Shown: positions 11,681-20,478 of the stretch, in pieces
Layout: every line of letters starts with the position of its first letter
Position numbering within the stretch: position 1 is the first letter of the stretch
Source of the DNA: Prolixibacteraceae bacterium
GTDB taxonomy: Bacteria > Bacteroidota > Bacteroidia > Bacteroidales > Prolixibacteraceae
Direction of reading: 5' to 3'
DNA: 37,791 bases
Assembly: GCA_028282195.1 (NCBI GenBank)
Contig: JANQII010000332.1
Span: forward strand, 1-37,791
Position numbers and translations under genes: made by a program
Notes under the pieces: generated by a model
Told to the model about the DNA's origin: nothing
The model's input: only the letters and a program-made list of their open reading frames with translations
Databases searched by the model: none

Positions 11681-14600
11681 TTAAAATGTAACTTCCACAC
11701 CCAAAGTATAGGTTTTCATTGTTGGGTAACCACGCATTCCTGACACTGTAGGATCATGATAGTCATATGCAGAGATTGTGAACAGGTTTGTACCAGTTGC
11801 ATGGAACCTTAATTTTGACAATCTCATTTTTTCTACAATCCGCTTAGGTACTGAATAGCTAAGGCTTAGATGTTGAAGCCTTAGATAGTCTCCTTTTTTC
11901 AACCAAAATGTTGAAGCACGGTGGTCTTCGGTTTGTCCCCAAGGCACAGGCTGAGGATAAGTTGCATTGGGTGTTTCAGGGGTCCATGAGTCCAGCCAGA
12001 ATGAAGGAGGCCTTGAATAAACCATAAACCTACGACCATAACCATCATTGTATAGCTTTGAAACCCCGGTTTTACCTTGCAGGAATACGTCAACTGCGAA
12101 CCCTTTCCAATCAGCAGTTAAGTTTAAACCATAGGTGTAAGGGGCACTCCAGTGTTTACCTTCCAGTACCTGCCTGTCGTAGTCATCAATTTTACCATCA
12201 GGAACCCCCTCTTGAATTCCACTTACATCTTCAAAATTTAAAGCCCCCAATGCGGGTGTCTTTCCATAAATGGTATATCCTTCGGGTAAGGCATCCAGTT
12301 CAGCTTGCGTACGGATAATACCAGTTGAAACCAACATGGCAACATAATCTGTACTCTTCCCATTCGGGTCGTTAACATACCGTACATTTTCCGGGGCATC
12401 CCTTAATTTGACTTCATTGGTTGCATAGGCGAAATTACCTGCAATACTATAATTAACATCCCTGGCTTTTCCGGAATAAGCTAATTCAAATTCAAAACCA
12501 TGGGCATCAACAATACCATAGTTAACAGGGGGCAAATCCCCACCAAAAGAGGCAGCCAATGATGATATCCTGGAATCCAGGATGTCATAAGTGTGCTTGT
12601 TGTAGTATTCAGCGTTTAAAACCACGCCTTCAAATATCCGTGAGTCAAAACCAATATTCCATTCCCTGGTTTTTTCCCAGGTCAGTTCTTCATTCACAAT
12701 ACCATCGTATCGAACCCGGTTTTCAATGCTTGAGCCCATTAATATTGAACCTGTAACGCCATATGATTCCTGCCATTCCCATCCACCAACGGCATCGTTC
12801 CCGACTAATCCCCAGGAAGCCCTGATTTTTAGAAAGTTTAAGAAATTTACATCTACAAAATCTTCTTCGGTTAGCACCCAACCCGCAGAAACTGAAGGGA
12901 AGTTACCCCAACGGTAATCGGGTGCGAAAAGCATTGAGCCATCCCTTCGAATCGTTCCTTGTAAGAAATACTTTTCTCCATACTGATATGCAAGCCTTCC
13001 GATATAAGAAGCCCGGCCAGCTTCATAATCAAAACCACTTACATAAGAATCTTCCCGGGAACTGCTTGTTGCCCAGAATTGATCTTTGCGGATCAATGGG
13101 AAGTTTTCCCTTACACCATAAAAAGTCTCAGCATCAAATTCGCTTTGTTCATAAACAAATAATGCATCAACTTTATGGTTTCCAAATTCCCTGACGTAGT
13201 TGGCCATCAGGTTTAACTGGTAACCTTTTGTAGTAGAGGTGTATTTGGCAAGTCTTTCCTTGCTCGGGAAAGAGGTTTTTTGTGAACTAATGATTTCATC
13301 AGTATATATATGCTGATTTGAACCTTTCCGGACAACATTATATACCGTTGGCTTTACTTCAAAGTTCTTAGCAATATTATTGTATAAGCTCCTGTTATAA
13401 AGTCCCGTAAAAGACAGCCCTTTTACAAATGGGACTTTGTAGGTTAACCTCACAAGGAAATCGACATTTTGATGGGTGTTTTCATTTTTACCACCCTCTT
13501 CAATAAAAGCCAATGGACTGCCAATCCATCCCGGGTTAATATATTTACCATCAGATGTTACTGGTTTTACTGTTGGCAAATAATACAGCAAACGTCCCCA
13601 CAAGGAACCAAACGTATTGGAAGCTACAAATGTATTTGCCATATCTTCCTGAAATGAAAACCGACTTGTTGTCCCTTCATTTAAAGAAAATTTAAAGATC
13701 CCGCTTAATTCATCTGTAAAATTCAAATCGAGGTTTGCCCTAATATTATATTTTTCGAAATTTGATGTTTTAATGAATCCTGTTTGGTCAAAATAGGAAG
13801 CTCCAACAAAATATCGGACTTTTTCTGCCCCACCCGATGCATTAATAGAATGTTTTTGCAATACAGGGTCATTGTAAGCTAAGTCATACCATAATTTCCC
13901 CGGGTCGTTTTCATTAAAATATGCGATCTCCTCATCATCAAACCAGGGAGAAGGTGTACCCAAAGTAGCTTCAGCCAGGGCGTAATTATTAAGCCTTACC
14001 ATATCAGCAGCTCCTACATATTCAGGTATTTTGGAGGGTTTGTCAAAGCTATAGAAATAATTGTAGTTCAATTGGAAAGTCCCTGCCTTACCGGTTTTTG
14101 TCGTTACCAGAACGACACCATTTGCTGCCCGTGCTCCATAAATTGCGGCAGACGCAGCATCTTTCAGCACTGTGATGCTCTCAACTTCGTTGTTGTCCAA
14201 TCCATCAAAATCGGTTTTGTCAGATACAATCCCATCAATTACAAAAAGGGGTGTGGCCCCGGTATCTTTCCATGTATTGGCAGCACGAATCCTGATATTT
14301 GAGGCGTAACCCGGGGCTCCTGATGCCTGATTAACAAAAACACCACTTAAACGGCCAGCCAAAGCATTTGATAAGTTTGGCACTGGGATTGCTTCAATCT
14401 TATCTGCTTTTACTGTTGCGATTGCTCCTGTTATTGACGATTTTTTTTGTGTACCATATCCCACTGCAACAACCTCATCAATACCAATGGCATCTATTTT
14501 CATCGTTACATTGATGGAACTTTGATCCCCGACAAATATCTCCTGGGTTAACATTCCCACGAATGAAAATAGTAGTGTACTGTTGCTTGTTACATCAGGG

Positions 14601-15118
14601 ATTGTATAATCCCCATCTGTATCGGTTATAGTTCCGGTTGTTGTTCCTTTTACGACCACGGTTACACCAGGCAGAGGAAGTCCGTCTTCATCAACTACTT
14701 TTCCGGTAACGGTTTTTTGTTGCTGAACACTTGAGAAGTTAGCTTCGGTTTGTTGCTCCTTTTTAATAATGATCTGACGATCCTTAATGGCATAATTCAA
14801 ACCAGTGTCTTTCAGGATTTGGTTAAGTGCTTCATCAATTTTAGAATTGTTTAGCTTTACATTAATCTTTTTGTTAATGTTTAGCTGCTCATAGTTAAAA
14901 AGAAAGTAATAATCTGTTTGATTTTCAATTTCTTCCAGTATGTCCACTACGTTTACATTAGACATGTTCAAATTTAGGACCGTTTTTTGTGAATACGATT
15001 CAATTGCCCAGGATTGGGCAATCAGAAATAGCAGTAAGAATAGAGATAATCTCATAATTCTAAAAAATTTGACCAGGCCATACTGTGTATTAGCCCAATC
15101 GGTTCGAATTTTTTTCAT
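11681..15118 (-). CDS. susC: SusC/RagA TonB-dependent transporter with STN domain
   Basis: A 1145-residue outer-membrane TonB-dependent transporter. Order: N-terminal signal region (hydrophobic 23-38), STN secretin/TonB domain (about 67-118), carboxypeptidase-D-like regulatory domain (about 136-220, VTGKVVDEDGLPLPGVTV), plug (about 225-335, beginning EVVAVGYGTQKKSSITGAI) and a beta-barrel ending in Phe. The STN domain marks the signalling subclass, which touches a FecR anti-sigma in the periplasm; the adjacent fecR and sigma genes fit this exactly. It pairs with the SusD lipoprotein 25 bases downstream. The symbol names the family only. Confidence 0.97.
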   Translation of the reverse strand: MKKIRTDWANTQYGLVKFFRIMRLSLFLLLFLIAQSWAIESYSQKTVLNLNMSNVNVVDILEEIENQTDYYFLFNYEQLNINKKINVKLNNSKIDEALNQILKDTGLNYAIKDRQIIIKKEQQTEANFSSVQQQKTVTGKVVDEDGLPLPGVTVVVKGTTTGTITDTDGDYTIPDVTSNSTLLFSFVGMLTQEIFVGDQSSINVTMKIDAIGIDEVVAVGYGTQKKSSITGAIATVKADKIEAIPVPNLSNALAGRLSGVFVNQASGAPGYASNIRIRAANTWKDTGATPLFVIDGIVSDKTDFDGLDNNEVESITVLKDAASAAIYGARAANGVVLVTTKTGKAGTFQLNYNYFYSFDKPSKIPEYVGAADMVRLNNYALAEATLGTPSPWFDDEEIAYFNENDPGKLWYDLAYNDPVLQKHSINASGGAEKVRYFVGASYFDQTGFIKTSNFEKYNIRANLDLNFTDELSGIFKFSLNEGTTSRFSFQEDMANTFVASNTFGSLWGRLLYYLPTVKPVTSDGKYINPGWIGSPLAFIEEGGKNENTHQNVDFLVRLTYKVPFVKGLSFTGLYNRSLYNNIAKNFEVKPTVYNVVRKGSNQHIYTDEIISSQKTSFPSKERLAKYTSTTKGYQLNLMANYVREFGNHKVDALFVYEQSEFDAETFYGVRENFPLIRKDQFWATSSSREDSYVSGFDYEAGRASYIGRLAYQYGEKYFLQGTIRRDGSMLFAPDYRWGNFPSVSAGWVLTEEDFVDVNFLNFLKIRASWGLVGNDAVGGWEWQESYGVTGSILMGSSIENRVRYDGIVNEELTWEKTREWNIGFDSRIFEGVVLNAEYYNKHTYDILDSRISSLAASFGGDLPPVNYGIVDAHGFEFELAYSGKARDVNYSIAGNFAYATNEVKLRDAPENVRYVNDPNGKSTDYVAMLVSTGIIRTQAELDALPEGYTIYGKTPALGALNFEDVSGIQEGVPDGKIDDYDRQVLEGKHWSAPYTYGLNLTADWKGFAVDVFLQGKTGVSKLYNDGYGRRFMVYSRPPSFWLDSWTPETPNATYPQPVPWGQTEDHRASTFWLKKGDYLRLQHLSLSYSVPKRIVEKMRLSKLRFHATGTNLFTISAYDYHDPTVSGMRGYPTMKTYTLGVEVTF

Positions 15119-15164
15119 AAATTTGAATGATTTTGAGGGTTAAAATTTAACTCTTTGATTAGGA

Positions 15165-15193
15165 TCAGGGGAGTGCTGCAATCGCTTCCCTGA
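15165..15193. promoter_or_regulatory. Hairpin between fecR and susC
   Basis: TCAGGG (15165-15170) pairs with CCCTGA (15188-15193) in the 109-base gap between the fecR stop and the susC start. There is no T-tract on the minus-strand side, so it is not a standard terminator of fecR; on the plus strand a short T-rich run follows. It could separate regulator and transporter transcripts. The stem is short and the call is weak. Confidence 0.3.
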
Positions 15194-15227
15194 TTTTCTT
15201 TCGTACAGTTTATTTTTCCATAAGTAT

Positions 15228-16238
15228 TTATTTTTTAGTGATAACTATTTTTGGTTTTTCGTAAGAACCATCTTCTTTAATCTTTCTTTTTTCAAACTGA
15301 TAGTTGAAGGTTGCCGTGTATTGCAAAAGTTTTAATGCTTCTTCTATACTTTCTTCTTCAAATGTTGCCTTAAAGTGCAGGCTGTTGAGCTTATCATCCA
15401 TCATCTCAATATCTACTCCATACCAACGTTCCATTCTGGCAATGACTTCAGAAAAAGGAGTTTCCCTGAAAATTAGTTTGCCATTAATCCATTGTGAATA
15501 ATCTTCTGCATTCGTTTTTAAATAATTCAAATCACCTGAAGTGCTATTGTACTTTAGTTGATAGCCTGGTTCAATCTTTTTTAAAAACTTTTTAGAATGA
15601 TCAAAAACATTCACTTTTCCTTCTTTCAAAATAACATTGATATCGGGCTCATCATCATAAGCAAAAACATTAAATTCGGTACCCGTAGCTTTTACAAAAA
15701 CATCTTTAGCTCCCACCAGGAATGGATTTTCAACATCGCTTTTTACTTTGAAGAAAGTTTCTCCGGAAATTTCAACTTTACGGTTTTCATTAAAAACGGC
15801 CGGATATTTAATAGTTGATTCACCGTTTAGCCATACTTTAGAGCCATCGGGTAAATTAATAGAGGTTCGGCCTCCAACAGGAGAAGCTACCTCAACAAAT
15901 ACATCTTTCTGGGATAAGTAATCATTAAACTCAAAATACAGGTATCCTGCTGCAATAATAAGTGGAAGTATAAGTATTGCAGCTACTTTAGAGAATGTCG
16001 TGAATATTTTCTTTATAGGATTAACGTCTTCGTTGTAAGAATTCGCACTAATTCTTTTACGAACTTCATCAAATCGTTTTTCTGTTTTTGCTTCTGGGTT
16101 GAATTCGTTCCAATGTTCCTGCATCATTTTTTCGAAATCATCTTCCCCGGAATAAACCAGTTTTTTTAATTCCTGATAATCATTTCTTGAGTATCGGTTC
16201 TCAAAAAAACGTTTAAGCAAGCCTAATTTATTGTTCAT
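15228..16238 (-). CDS. FecR-family anti-sigma factor
   Basis: A 336-residue inner-membrane protein. Residues 1-80 are the cytoplasmic sigma-binding region, a single membrane span lies at about 86-104 (AAILILPLIIAAGYLYF), the FecR domain covers about 115-212 (SPVGGRTSINLPDGSKVWLNG) and a DUF4974 domain about 257-325. This is the usual Bacteroidetes architecture in which the periplasmic part senses the STN domain of a SusC partner and releases the sigma factor. It lies between the sigma gene and susC on the same strand, 56 bases after the sigma gene. Confidence 0.95.
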   Translation of the reverse strand: MNNKLGLLKRFFENRYSRNDYQELKKLVYSGEDDFEKMMQEHWNEFNPEAKTEKRFDEVRKRISANSYNEDVNPIKKIFTTFSKVAAILILPLIIAAGYLYFEFNDYLSQKDVFVEVASPVGGRTSINLPDGSKVWLNGESTIKYPAVFNENRKVEISGETFFKVKSDVENPFLVGAKDVFVKATGTEFNVFAYDDEPDINVILKEGKVNVFDHSKKFLKKIEPGYQLKYNSTSGDLNYLKTNAEDYSQWINGKLIFRETPFSEVIARMERWYGVDIEMMDDKLNSLHFKATFEEESIEEALKLLQYTATFNYQFEKRKIKEDGSYEKPKIVITKK

Positions 16239-16294
16239 CTTTTACAGGTGTTTGTAAGTAATATCTGCGAATGAGATTTTACCCTTAGTCCCTG

Positions 16295-16897
16295 TCAGAT
16301 TCTTTTTCGAAAAATTAAGGCAAATAACAAAAGATCATCGAATCTTTCTGTTTTAAGTTGCTCTTTTAAGTATTTAAGGGCCGCTGTCAGGTGGGCTTCT
16401 ACGGTCTTTACTGCCAAAGAAAGTTGTTCCGAAATTTCTTTGACAGAGTAACCTTCTAATTTCCTAAGTTCCACAATTTCTTTTTGACGGGGCGGTAACT
16501 GATCTATTAACTGATTAATATGCTGAAGCAGAAAATGGTAGTTTACCATGTTTGAGGTCTGACTGTCAAAATAAACAAGTTCTTCGGTCAGATTATGCTT
16601 TAATTCTTCATCACTCATTTTTTTTATCAGCTTCTTTTGAATGAAGTTAAATGCAATTTTGAACAGATAAGCCTGGAAGGAAAGTTCCGGATTGATGTAT
16701 TCTTTCCGTTCCCAGATTTTCAGGAAAGTTTCCTGGACAACTTCTTCGGCATCTTTGTCTGATTTTAAGTAACCAAGGGCAAAGAAATATAATTTTTGAT
16801 TGAACAAGTTAAAGAAATGATTGAATGCAAACTTGTCCCCTTTAATTAGTCGAAGGATAAGTTTTTTGTCATTTGATTTTCCCTGTTCAGTCAACAC
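16295..16897 (-). CDS. ECF RNA polymerase sigma factor (Bacteroidetes type)
   Basis: An ECF sigma factor with region 2 (ALGYLKSDKDAEEVVQETFLKIW) and region 4 (LPPRQKEIVELRKLEGYSVKEIS with its helix-turn-helix). The open frame extends to 17032, but its first 40 codons translate a dispersed palindrome (CLPSGRQ) and cannot be native. No ATG lies in frame in the plausible zone; candidates are TTG 16903, GTG 16897 and TTG 16894. I chose GTG 16897, giving 200 residues, the usual ECF length. A TATATTTG -7 box at 16918-16925 would give a very short leader. It drives the fecR-susCD locus by trans-envelope signalling. The start is the weak point. Confidence 0.9.
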   Translation of the reverse strand: MLTEQGKSNDKKLILRLIKGDKFAFNHFFNLFNQKLYFFALGYLKSDKDAEEVVQETFLKIWERKEYINPELSFQAYLFKIAFNFIQKKLIKKMSDEELKHNLTEELVYFDSQTSNMVNYHFLLQHINQLIDQLPPRQKEIVELRKLEGYSVKEISEQLSLAVKTVEAHLTAALKYLKEQLKTERFDDLLLFALIFRKRI

Positions 16898-16917
16898 TTT
16901 CAATTTTTGATGTGCTA

Positions 16918-16925
16918 CAAATATA
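16918..16925 (-). promoter_or_regulatory. Candidate -7 box of the sigma factor gene
   Basis: TATATTTG on the minus strand fits the Bacteroidetes TAnnTTTG consensus and lies about 20 bases before the likely sigma start. No clear TTTG -33 element is present at the usual distance. Confidence 0.45.
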
Positions 16926-16950
16926 GATAGTTTTATTATATATAATGGCT

Positions 16951-17036
16951 GGAAGAGTGAAGTCAGAAGCTGCCTGCCTGACGGTAGACAGGGAAGTTGG
17001 AAGACAAAAAAACTTCTGACTTCTGGCTTCACTCTT
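16951..17036. repeat. Long imperfect palindrome between sigma gene and esterase gene
   Basis: GGAAGAGTGAAGTCAGAAG near 16951 is mirrored by CTTCTGACTTC...CTTCACTCTTCC ending near 17036, with a CTGCCTG/CAGACAGG-type core. It belongs to the same dispersed family as 2350-2470 and 31610-31670. It sits between divergent promoters and gives the false N-terminal extension of the sigma frame. Confidence 0.65.
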
Positions 17037-17101
17037 CCAACTTTTGAAAAATTTTCAATCCATATTAAAATCTGATGTTTTAATCCTTTTTTAGTTTTTA
17101 T

Positions 17102-17109
17102 TAGATTTG
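17102..17109 (+). promoter_or_regulatory. Candidate -7 box of the acetylesterase gene
   Basis: TAGATTTG matches TAnnTTTG and lies 29 bases before the ATG at 17139. The -33 element is not obvious. Confidence 0.5.
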
Positions 17110-17138
17110 AGATTGTAAATTAAATTCTACTAAAACTT

Positions 17139-17927
17139 ATGAAACGGATAGTTGTAATTCTTTTCTGTTTATTTATTTGTTTATCAGTTTTTGCACAGGA
17201 AAAGCTGGATTTATATTTATTGATCGGACAGTCGAATATGGCTGGTCGTGGTATTGTTGAAGCTGAAGATACCATTCCGCTGCAAAATGTCCTGACTTTA
17301 ACCAAAGACTTGAAGTGGAAACCGGCACAAGACCCGATCCATTTTGATAAAAAGATAGCTGGAGTTGGTTTAGGGCGTACTTTTGGGATTGAAATGCAGA
17401 AGTTAAATCCAGATGTCAAAATTGGTCTTATTCCATGTGCTGTAGGAGGGTCGCCGATTGATAGCTGGAAAGCGGGAGCTATTTATATGGGAACCGAAAC
17501 TTACCCCTGGGATGATATGGTAGCAAGATTGGAATTTGCTCTTCAGGATGGAGAGTTGAAAGGAATTTTATGGCACCAGGGGGAGGCAGACACGAAACTT
17601 GAGCGAGCTCCATATTATGGGCAAAAACTCAAAGATTTGATTTCACGCTTGAGAAAACTGGTTGGCAATCCTGAGCTTCCTTTTGTTGCCGGGGAGATGG
17701 TGAAAGCTTTTCAATCGTATAATGGTAAGGTTTGGAAAGAAGAGGCAATATATCCCAAAATGGTAACAAATGCCACTAAGTTGCTGGCAAAGGCTGACCC
17801 TAATATGGAAATGGTAAGTAGTAAGGGATTAAAAGACAAAGGGGATCAAGTCCATTTTGATGCGCAATCCTATCGTGAACTGGGGAAACGCTATGCTAAA
17901 GCAATGCAAAAACTACTGAAAAAATGA
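17139..17927 (+). CDS. SASA-domain (CE6-like) carbohydrate acetylesterase, exported
   Basis: A 262-residue SGNH-fold esterase of the sialate O-acetylesterase/DUF303 group. Signal peptide 1-19 (SVFA-Q). Block I is LIGQSNMAGRG with catalytic S32, the oxyanion region is PCAVGGSPIDSW, the WHQGEADT block is intact, and the Asp-x-x-His pair is D236/H239 in KGDQVHFDA. All triad elements are present, so it should be active. It likely removes acetyl groups from plant-type glycans before the glycosidases act. It is divergent from the sigma gene and the only plus-strand member of the locus; its intact state contrasts with the broken SGNH gene at 5882-7077. Confidence 0.9.
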   Translation: MKRIVVILFCLFICLSVFAQEKLDLYLLIGQSNMAGRGIVEAEDTIPLQNVLTLTKDLKWKPAQDPIHFDKKIAGVGLGRTFGIEMQKLNPDVKIGLIPCAVGGSPIDSWKAGAIYMGTETYPWDDMVARLEFALQDGELKGILWHQGEADTKLERAPYYGQKLKDLISRLRKLVGNPELPFVAGEMVKAFQSYNGKVWKEEAIYPKMVTNATKLLAKADPNMEMVSSKGLKDKGDQVHFDAQSYRELGKRYAKAMQKLLKK

Positions 17928-18022
17928 TTTACCTTTTCGCATAGCTAATTATAGATCAGCAAAGATTCATTGAGCTTGTCAAAAGTTTAGCTAAAAATGG
18001 CCTCTGATATAGCTTCAACCGG

Positions 18023-18064
18023 TTTGTACAGGGGTGTCATCTTCCCAAAAGATGACACCCATTG
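18023..18064. repeat. Dispersed hairpin repeat, copy 1
   Basis: A 42-base unit starting tttgtacag, with stem GGGTGTCATCTT/AAGATGACACCC and ending attg. A copy differing at only two loop bases is at 31482-31523. It lies between the convergent esterase and GIN-domain genes. No T-tract follows, so a REP-like element is more likely than a simple terminator. Confidence 0.8.
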
Positions 18065-18071
18065 AAATAGC

Positions 18072-18776
18072 TTAGAAGCTGTATACGTCCCCTCCGCTGG
18101 ACTCATTAGTGTCCCTGTGTGTTGGGTTGCCTTTATATCGGATATCCCCTCCGCTACTTGCATCAGCTTTCAGGCTCTCTGTTACATGAACAGTAGCATC
18201 TGAACCGCTGGATACCCTTACCTTGCAATTTTTACTTATCAGGTTTCCGGCATCAATATCGCTTCCACTTGAAGCTCTTGCCTCAAATTGTTCAACTTTA
18301 CCGGAAAGTTTTGCATCAGAACCACTACTTGTTTCCAGCCATATTTTTTGAGCGATTACATCTGTAAGCTTAATGTCAGAACCACTGCTGGCATCAAGTT
18401 TAAGATCTTCAAGATCGAAACTATTTTCTGAGTAAACATCAGAACCGGCAGAAGCCTTAATTGCTGTTAAATCATCGAATGTAACAAAAGCCTGACGTGA
18501 TTTATTCCATTTCCAGTTCATGTTTTTTTCAAGATAAATGTGTAAAACACCATCTTTAACTTTTGTAATAATCTTATCTATGATATCCTCGTCAGCTTTA
18601 ACTTCAACTTTTTCAGAATTACTTTGCGTTAAGTAAAGATCAATACCGCTGCTAACTTTTATGGCGCTGAACCCTGAAACATTACGAACCTGAGTATCTG
18701 ATTTCTTAGCAAAGGACTGAGCCCCAAAACAGACAATCAATGCCATTGAAATAGTAAAAAGTTTAATTGTTTTCAT
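18072..18776 (-). CDS. GIN-domain (DUF2807) envelope protein, Asp-ladder type
   Basis: A 234-residue exported protein (signal peptide 1-23, SFA-K) of the head-GIN/DUF2807 family, expected to fold as a right-handed beta-helix-like stack. Seven successive turns carry S-[SA]-G-[SG]-D (SAGSD, SSGSD four times, SSGGD twice) from about residue 110 to the C-terminus, so an Asp would stack along one face. The function of the family is unknown; adhesion or ligand binding is only suggested. It lies 23 bases downstream of a paralogue with His at the same positions and the two are almost surely co-transcribed. Confidence 0.9.
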   Translation of the reverse strand: MKTIKLFTISMALIVCFGAQSFAKKSDTQVRNVSGFSAIKVSSGIDLYLTQSNSEKVEVKADEDIIDKIITKVKDGVLHIYLEKNMNWKWNKSRQAFVTFDDLTAIKASAGSDVYSENSFDLEDLKLDASSGSDIKLTDVIAQKIWLETSSGSDAKLSGKVEQFEARASSGSDIDAGNLISKNCKVRVSSGSDATVHVTESLKADASSGGDIRYKGNPTHRDTNESSGGDVYSF

Positions 18777-18799
18777 GCTTATGGTTTTAAGTGTTTATT

Positions 18800-19522
18800 T
18801 TACCTGGAAACAATGTGCCCTCCTGATGATTTGTTGATATACGTATTTTCAGGGTTTCCGTAGTAATAAATATGCCCTCCACTTGATGCTTCACCATCTA
18901 AAAGTTCTGTAACTGTGAATGTAATGTGTGCGCCACTCGAAGCATCCGCATTAGCTTCATCAGTAGTTAGTTTTTTGGCTTTAATGTGCGCTCCTGAAGA
19001 AGCCTTAAATGTTGCTTTATCACTTTTGCCCTCAATTGAAATATGTGCTCCCGAAGAACACCTGGTGTTTAAACGTGATGAGCTTATTTCCATTTTTTGA
19101 TGACTTCCGGACGAGGCTGTAAGAATTAATGATTTTGAATGTAACATTCCGTTGGTATAGACGTGTGAGCCAGAACTTGATTTTACCTCGTTGATTTCTT
19201 CATAATGAACAAAAACTTTTTTTGATTCAGCTGAACGGATTTGTTCGTCAGCATAGATTTTCAGCTCATCACCTGCAACTTCCGTTTTAATAACTTCGAA
19301 CAGGTTGTCATCAGCTTCAACAACAACCAACTCTTCGTCGCTGGGAACAAGATAGACTTCGAGTCCCCGGGATGCTCTAATTGATGAGAAATCATCAATG
19401 TTTCGTTTTTGACGCTCTACCTGACCATTCCCTCTGATTGAAGGACCAATAAAAATACAAGATGTAGAGAATACAATTAGTGATAAAAAAGAAATGAAAA
19501 CTTGAAAAAAATGTTTCTTCAT
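18800..19522 (-). CDS. GIN-domain (DUF2807) lipoprotein, His-ladder type
   Basis: A 240-residue paralogue of the next gene. The open frame goes back to 19603, but the ATG at 19522 (MKKHFF) begins a lipoprotein signal ending STSC with Cys22, so that start is used. Seven turns carry S-S-G-[SAG]-H (SSGSH twice, SSGAH three times, SSGGH twice) where the neighbour has Asp. The stacked His would make a good metal or anion face, but that is inference. Being lipidated, it is probably tethered to the outer membrane, while the neighbour is soluble. Confidence 0.9.
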   Translation of the reverse strand: MKKHFFQVFISFLSLIVFSTSCIFIGPSIRGNGQVERQKRNIDDFSSIRASRGLEVYLVPSDEELVVVEADDNLFEVIKTEVAGDELKIYADEQIRSAESKKVFVHYEEINEVKSSSGSHVYTNGMLHSKSLILTASSGSHQKMEISSSRLNTRCSSGAHISIEGKSDKATFKASSGAHIKAKKLTTDEANADASSGAHITFTVTELLDGEASSGGHIYYYGNPENTYINKSSGGHIVSR

Positions 19523-19654
19523 GATATGTTTCTTTAAGATTATGACGCAAGATTTTGATTTTCGTTGCATAATATAGATCATTCTAAGAAGTAATCCCTT
19601 CATTTTTCGTTCAACACAAGTATTTTATCGGTAAGTATCTAAAATTTAGAGCAT

Positions 19655-19681
19655 AAAAAAGCCGGGAACTATCCCGGCTTT
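19655..19681 (-). terminator. Rho-independent terminator of the Spy-like gene
   Basis: AAAGCCGGGA/TCCCGGCTTT with a 4-base loop, followed on the minus strand by further T residues. It lies 24 bases beyond the Spy-like stop and separates it from the GIN-domain pair. Confidence 0.85.
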
Positions 19682-19704
19682 CAGTCATGAAATAAGAAAA
19701 CCAA

Positions 19705-20178
19705 TTACTCATTCCAACCTTTATTCCCAGGTCTTTTAAAATGATTGTGCTTTCCTTCTTTACGAAATTTATGAAAATGAGCCATTTTAAGTTTTTGTTC
19801 TTCTGTTAAATGAGAGGCCATTTCTACTCTTGATTTTGCTTTAATTTTTGTGAGTTTCGTTTTTAGCTCACTCATTTTATCAATGCTTGCGTAAATTTTG
19901 TTTAAGTCGGGCTTTTCAGCAGTCATCAAAGTTTGATGCTGAGCTTTTAATTCTCTAAGTTCATCCTGAATTGGTTTTGATTCTTTCATGCTTGTGAGGC
20001 GAATTTCTTTGAAAATCTCTTTTTGCTCTTCAGTAATCAGTTTTTCATGCATCATTCCATGATGACCTTTACCTTTAAATTCACCTCTTTGTCCTTTTTT
20101 TGAATTATTGGCCTGTACTAAACTTAGGCTTAAAATGAAAATGAGTGATAAGCCAATTGAAATTAATTGTTTCTTCAT
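19705..20178 (-). CDS. Spy/CpxP-like periplasmic protein
   Basis: A 157-residue exported, highly charged helical protein. Signal peptide about 1-23 (LVQA-NN). It has two LTEEQK-type motifs (LITEEQKEIF and SHLTEEQKLKM) bracketing a long amphipathic helical segment (IQDELRELKAQHQTL), the pattern of the Spy/CpxP/LTXXQ family. The termini are rich in Gly, Lys and His (GKGHHGMMHE, GKHNHFK), which may bind metal. The likely role is periplasmic chaperone or metal-stress protection. It is followed by its own terminator. The 300-base upstream region is rich in direct and inverted repeats, suggesting regulated expression. Confidence 0.8.
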   Translation of the reverse strand: MKKQLISIGLSLIFILSLSLVQANNSKKGQRGEFKGKGHHGMMHEKLITEEQKEIFKEIRLTSMKESKPIQDELRELKAQHQTLMTAEKPDLNKIYASIDKMSELKTKLTKIKAKSRVEMASHLTEEQKLKMAHFHKFRKEGKHNHFKRPGNKGWNE

Positions 20179-20478
20179 CGCTTTAAATTTTTTACTGATT
20201 ATTTTGTCCTTTTGACTTCTTGTTTTCCAAAGGGTTTAATCTAAAGCATGAATTTTACATGTTTTAACAACTAAAGCAGGACTTTTACAAATGCAATTTG
20301 CATTCAGTCAGCGACTTATAATTCTGCTCAAAAAAGAATACGATTGAATACAGTTGTAAACAATAGAAAAACAATTGTATTCAACTGCTTTCTATTGTCT
20401 TCAATAATTTCAGATATAAAAAGTATAACTCAATAATTCATGTTACTCATGAATTGTAGTTCATCACTTTGGGCAAAA
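20179..20478. promoter_or_regulatory. Repeat-rich control region upstream of the Spy-like gene
   Basis: No gene. It contains direct repeats ctaaagca-t/g-ga-a/c-ttttaca starting at 20241 and 20271 (30-base spacing), a perfect palindrome AATGCAA-T-TTGCATT (20290-20304), and a nested pairing array at 20344-20398. In the array a 14-bp stem (20344-20357 with 20371-20384) has in its loop a 10-base word (20360-20369) that is exactly complementary to 20389-20398. This could be an H-type pseudoknot or tandem operators. It lies between the coaX stop and the Spy-like start. Confidence 0.55.

Noticed and set aside
16898-17032. N-terminal extension of the sigma factor frame
   Set aside because: The codons translate a dispersed palindrome present elsewhere in the window; region 2 starts properly without it.
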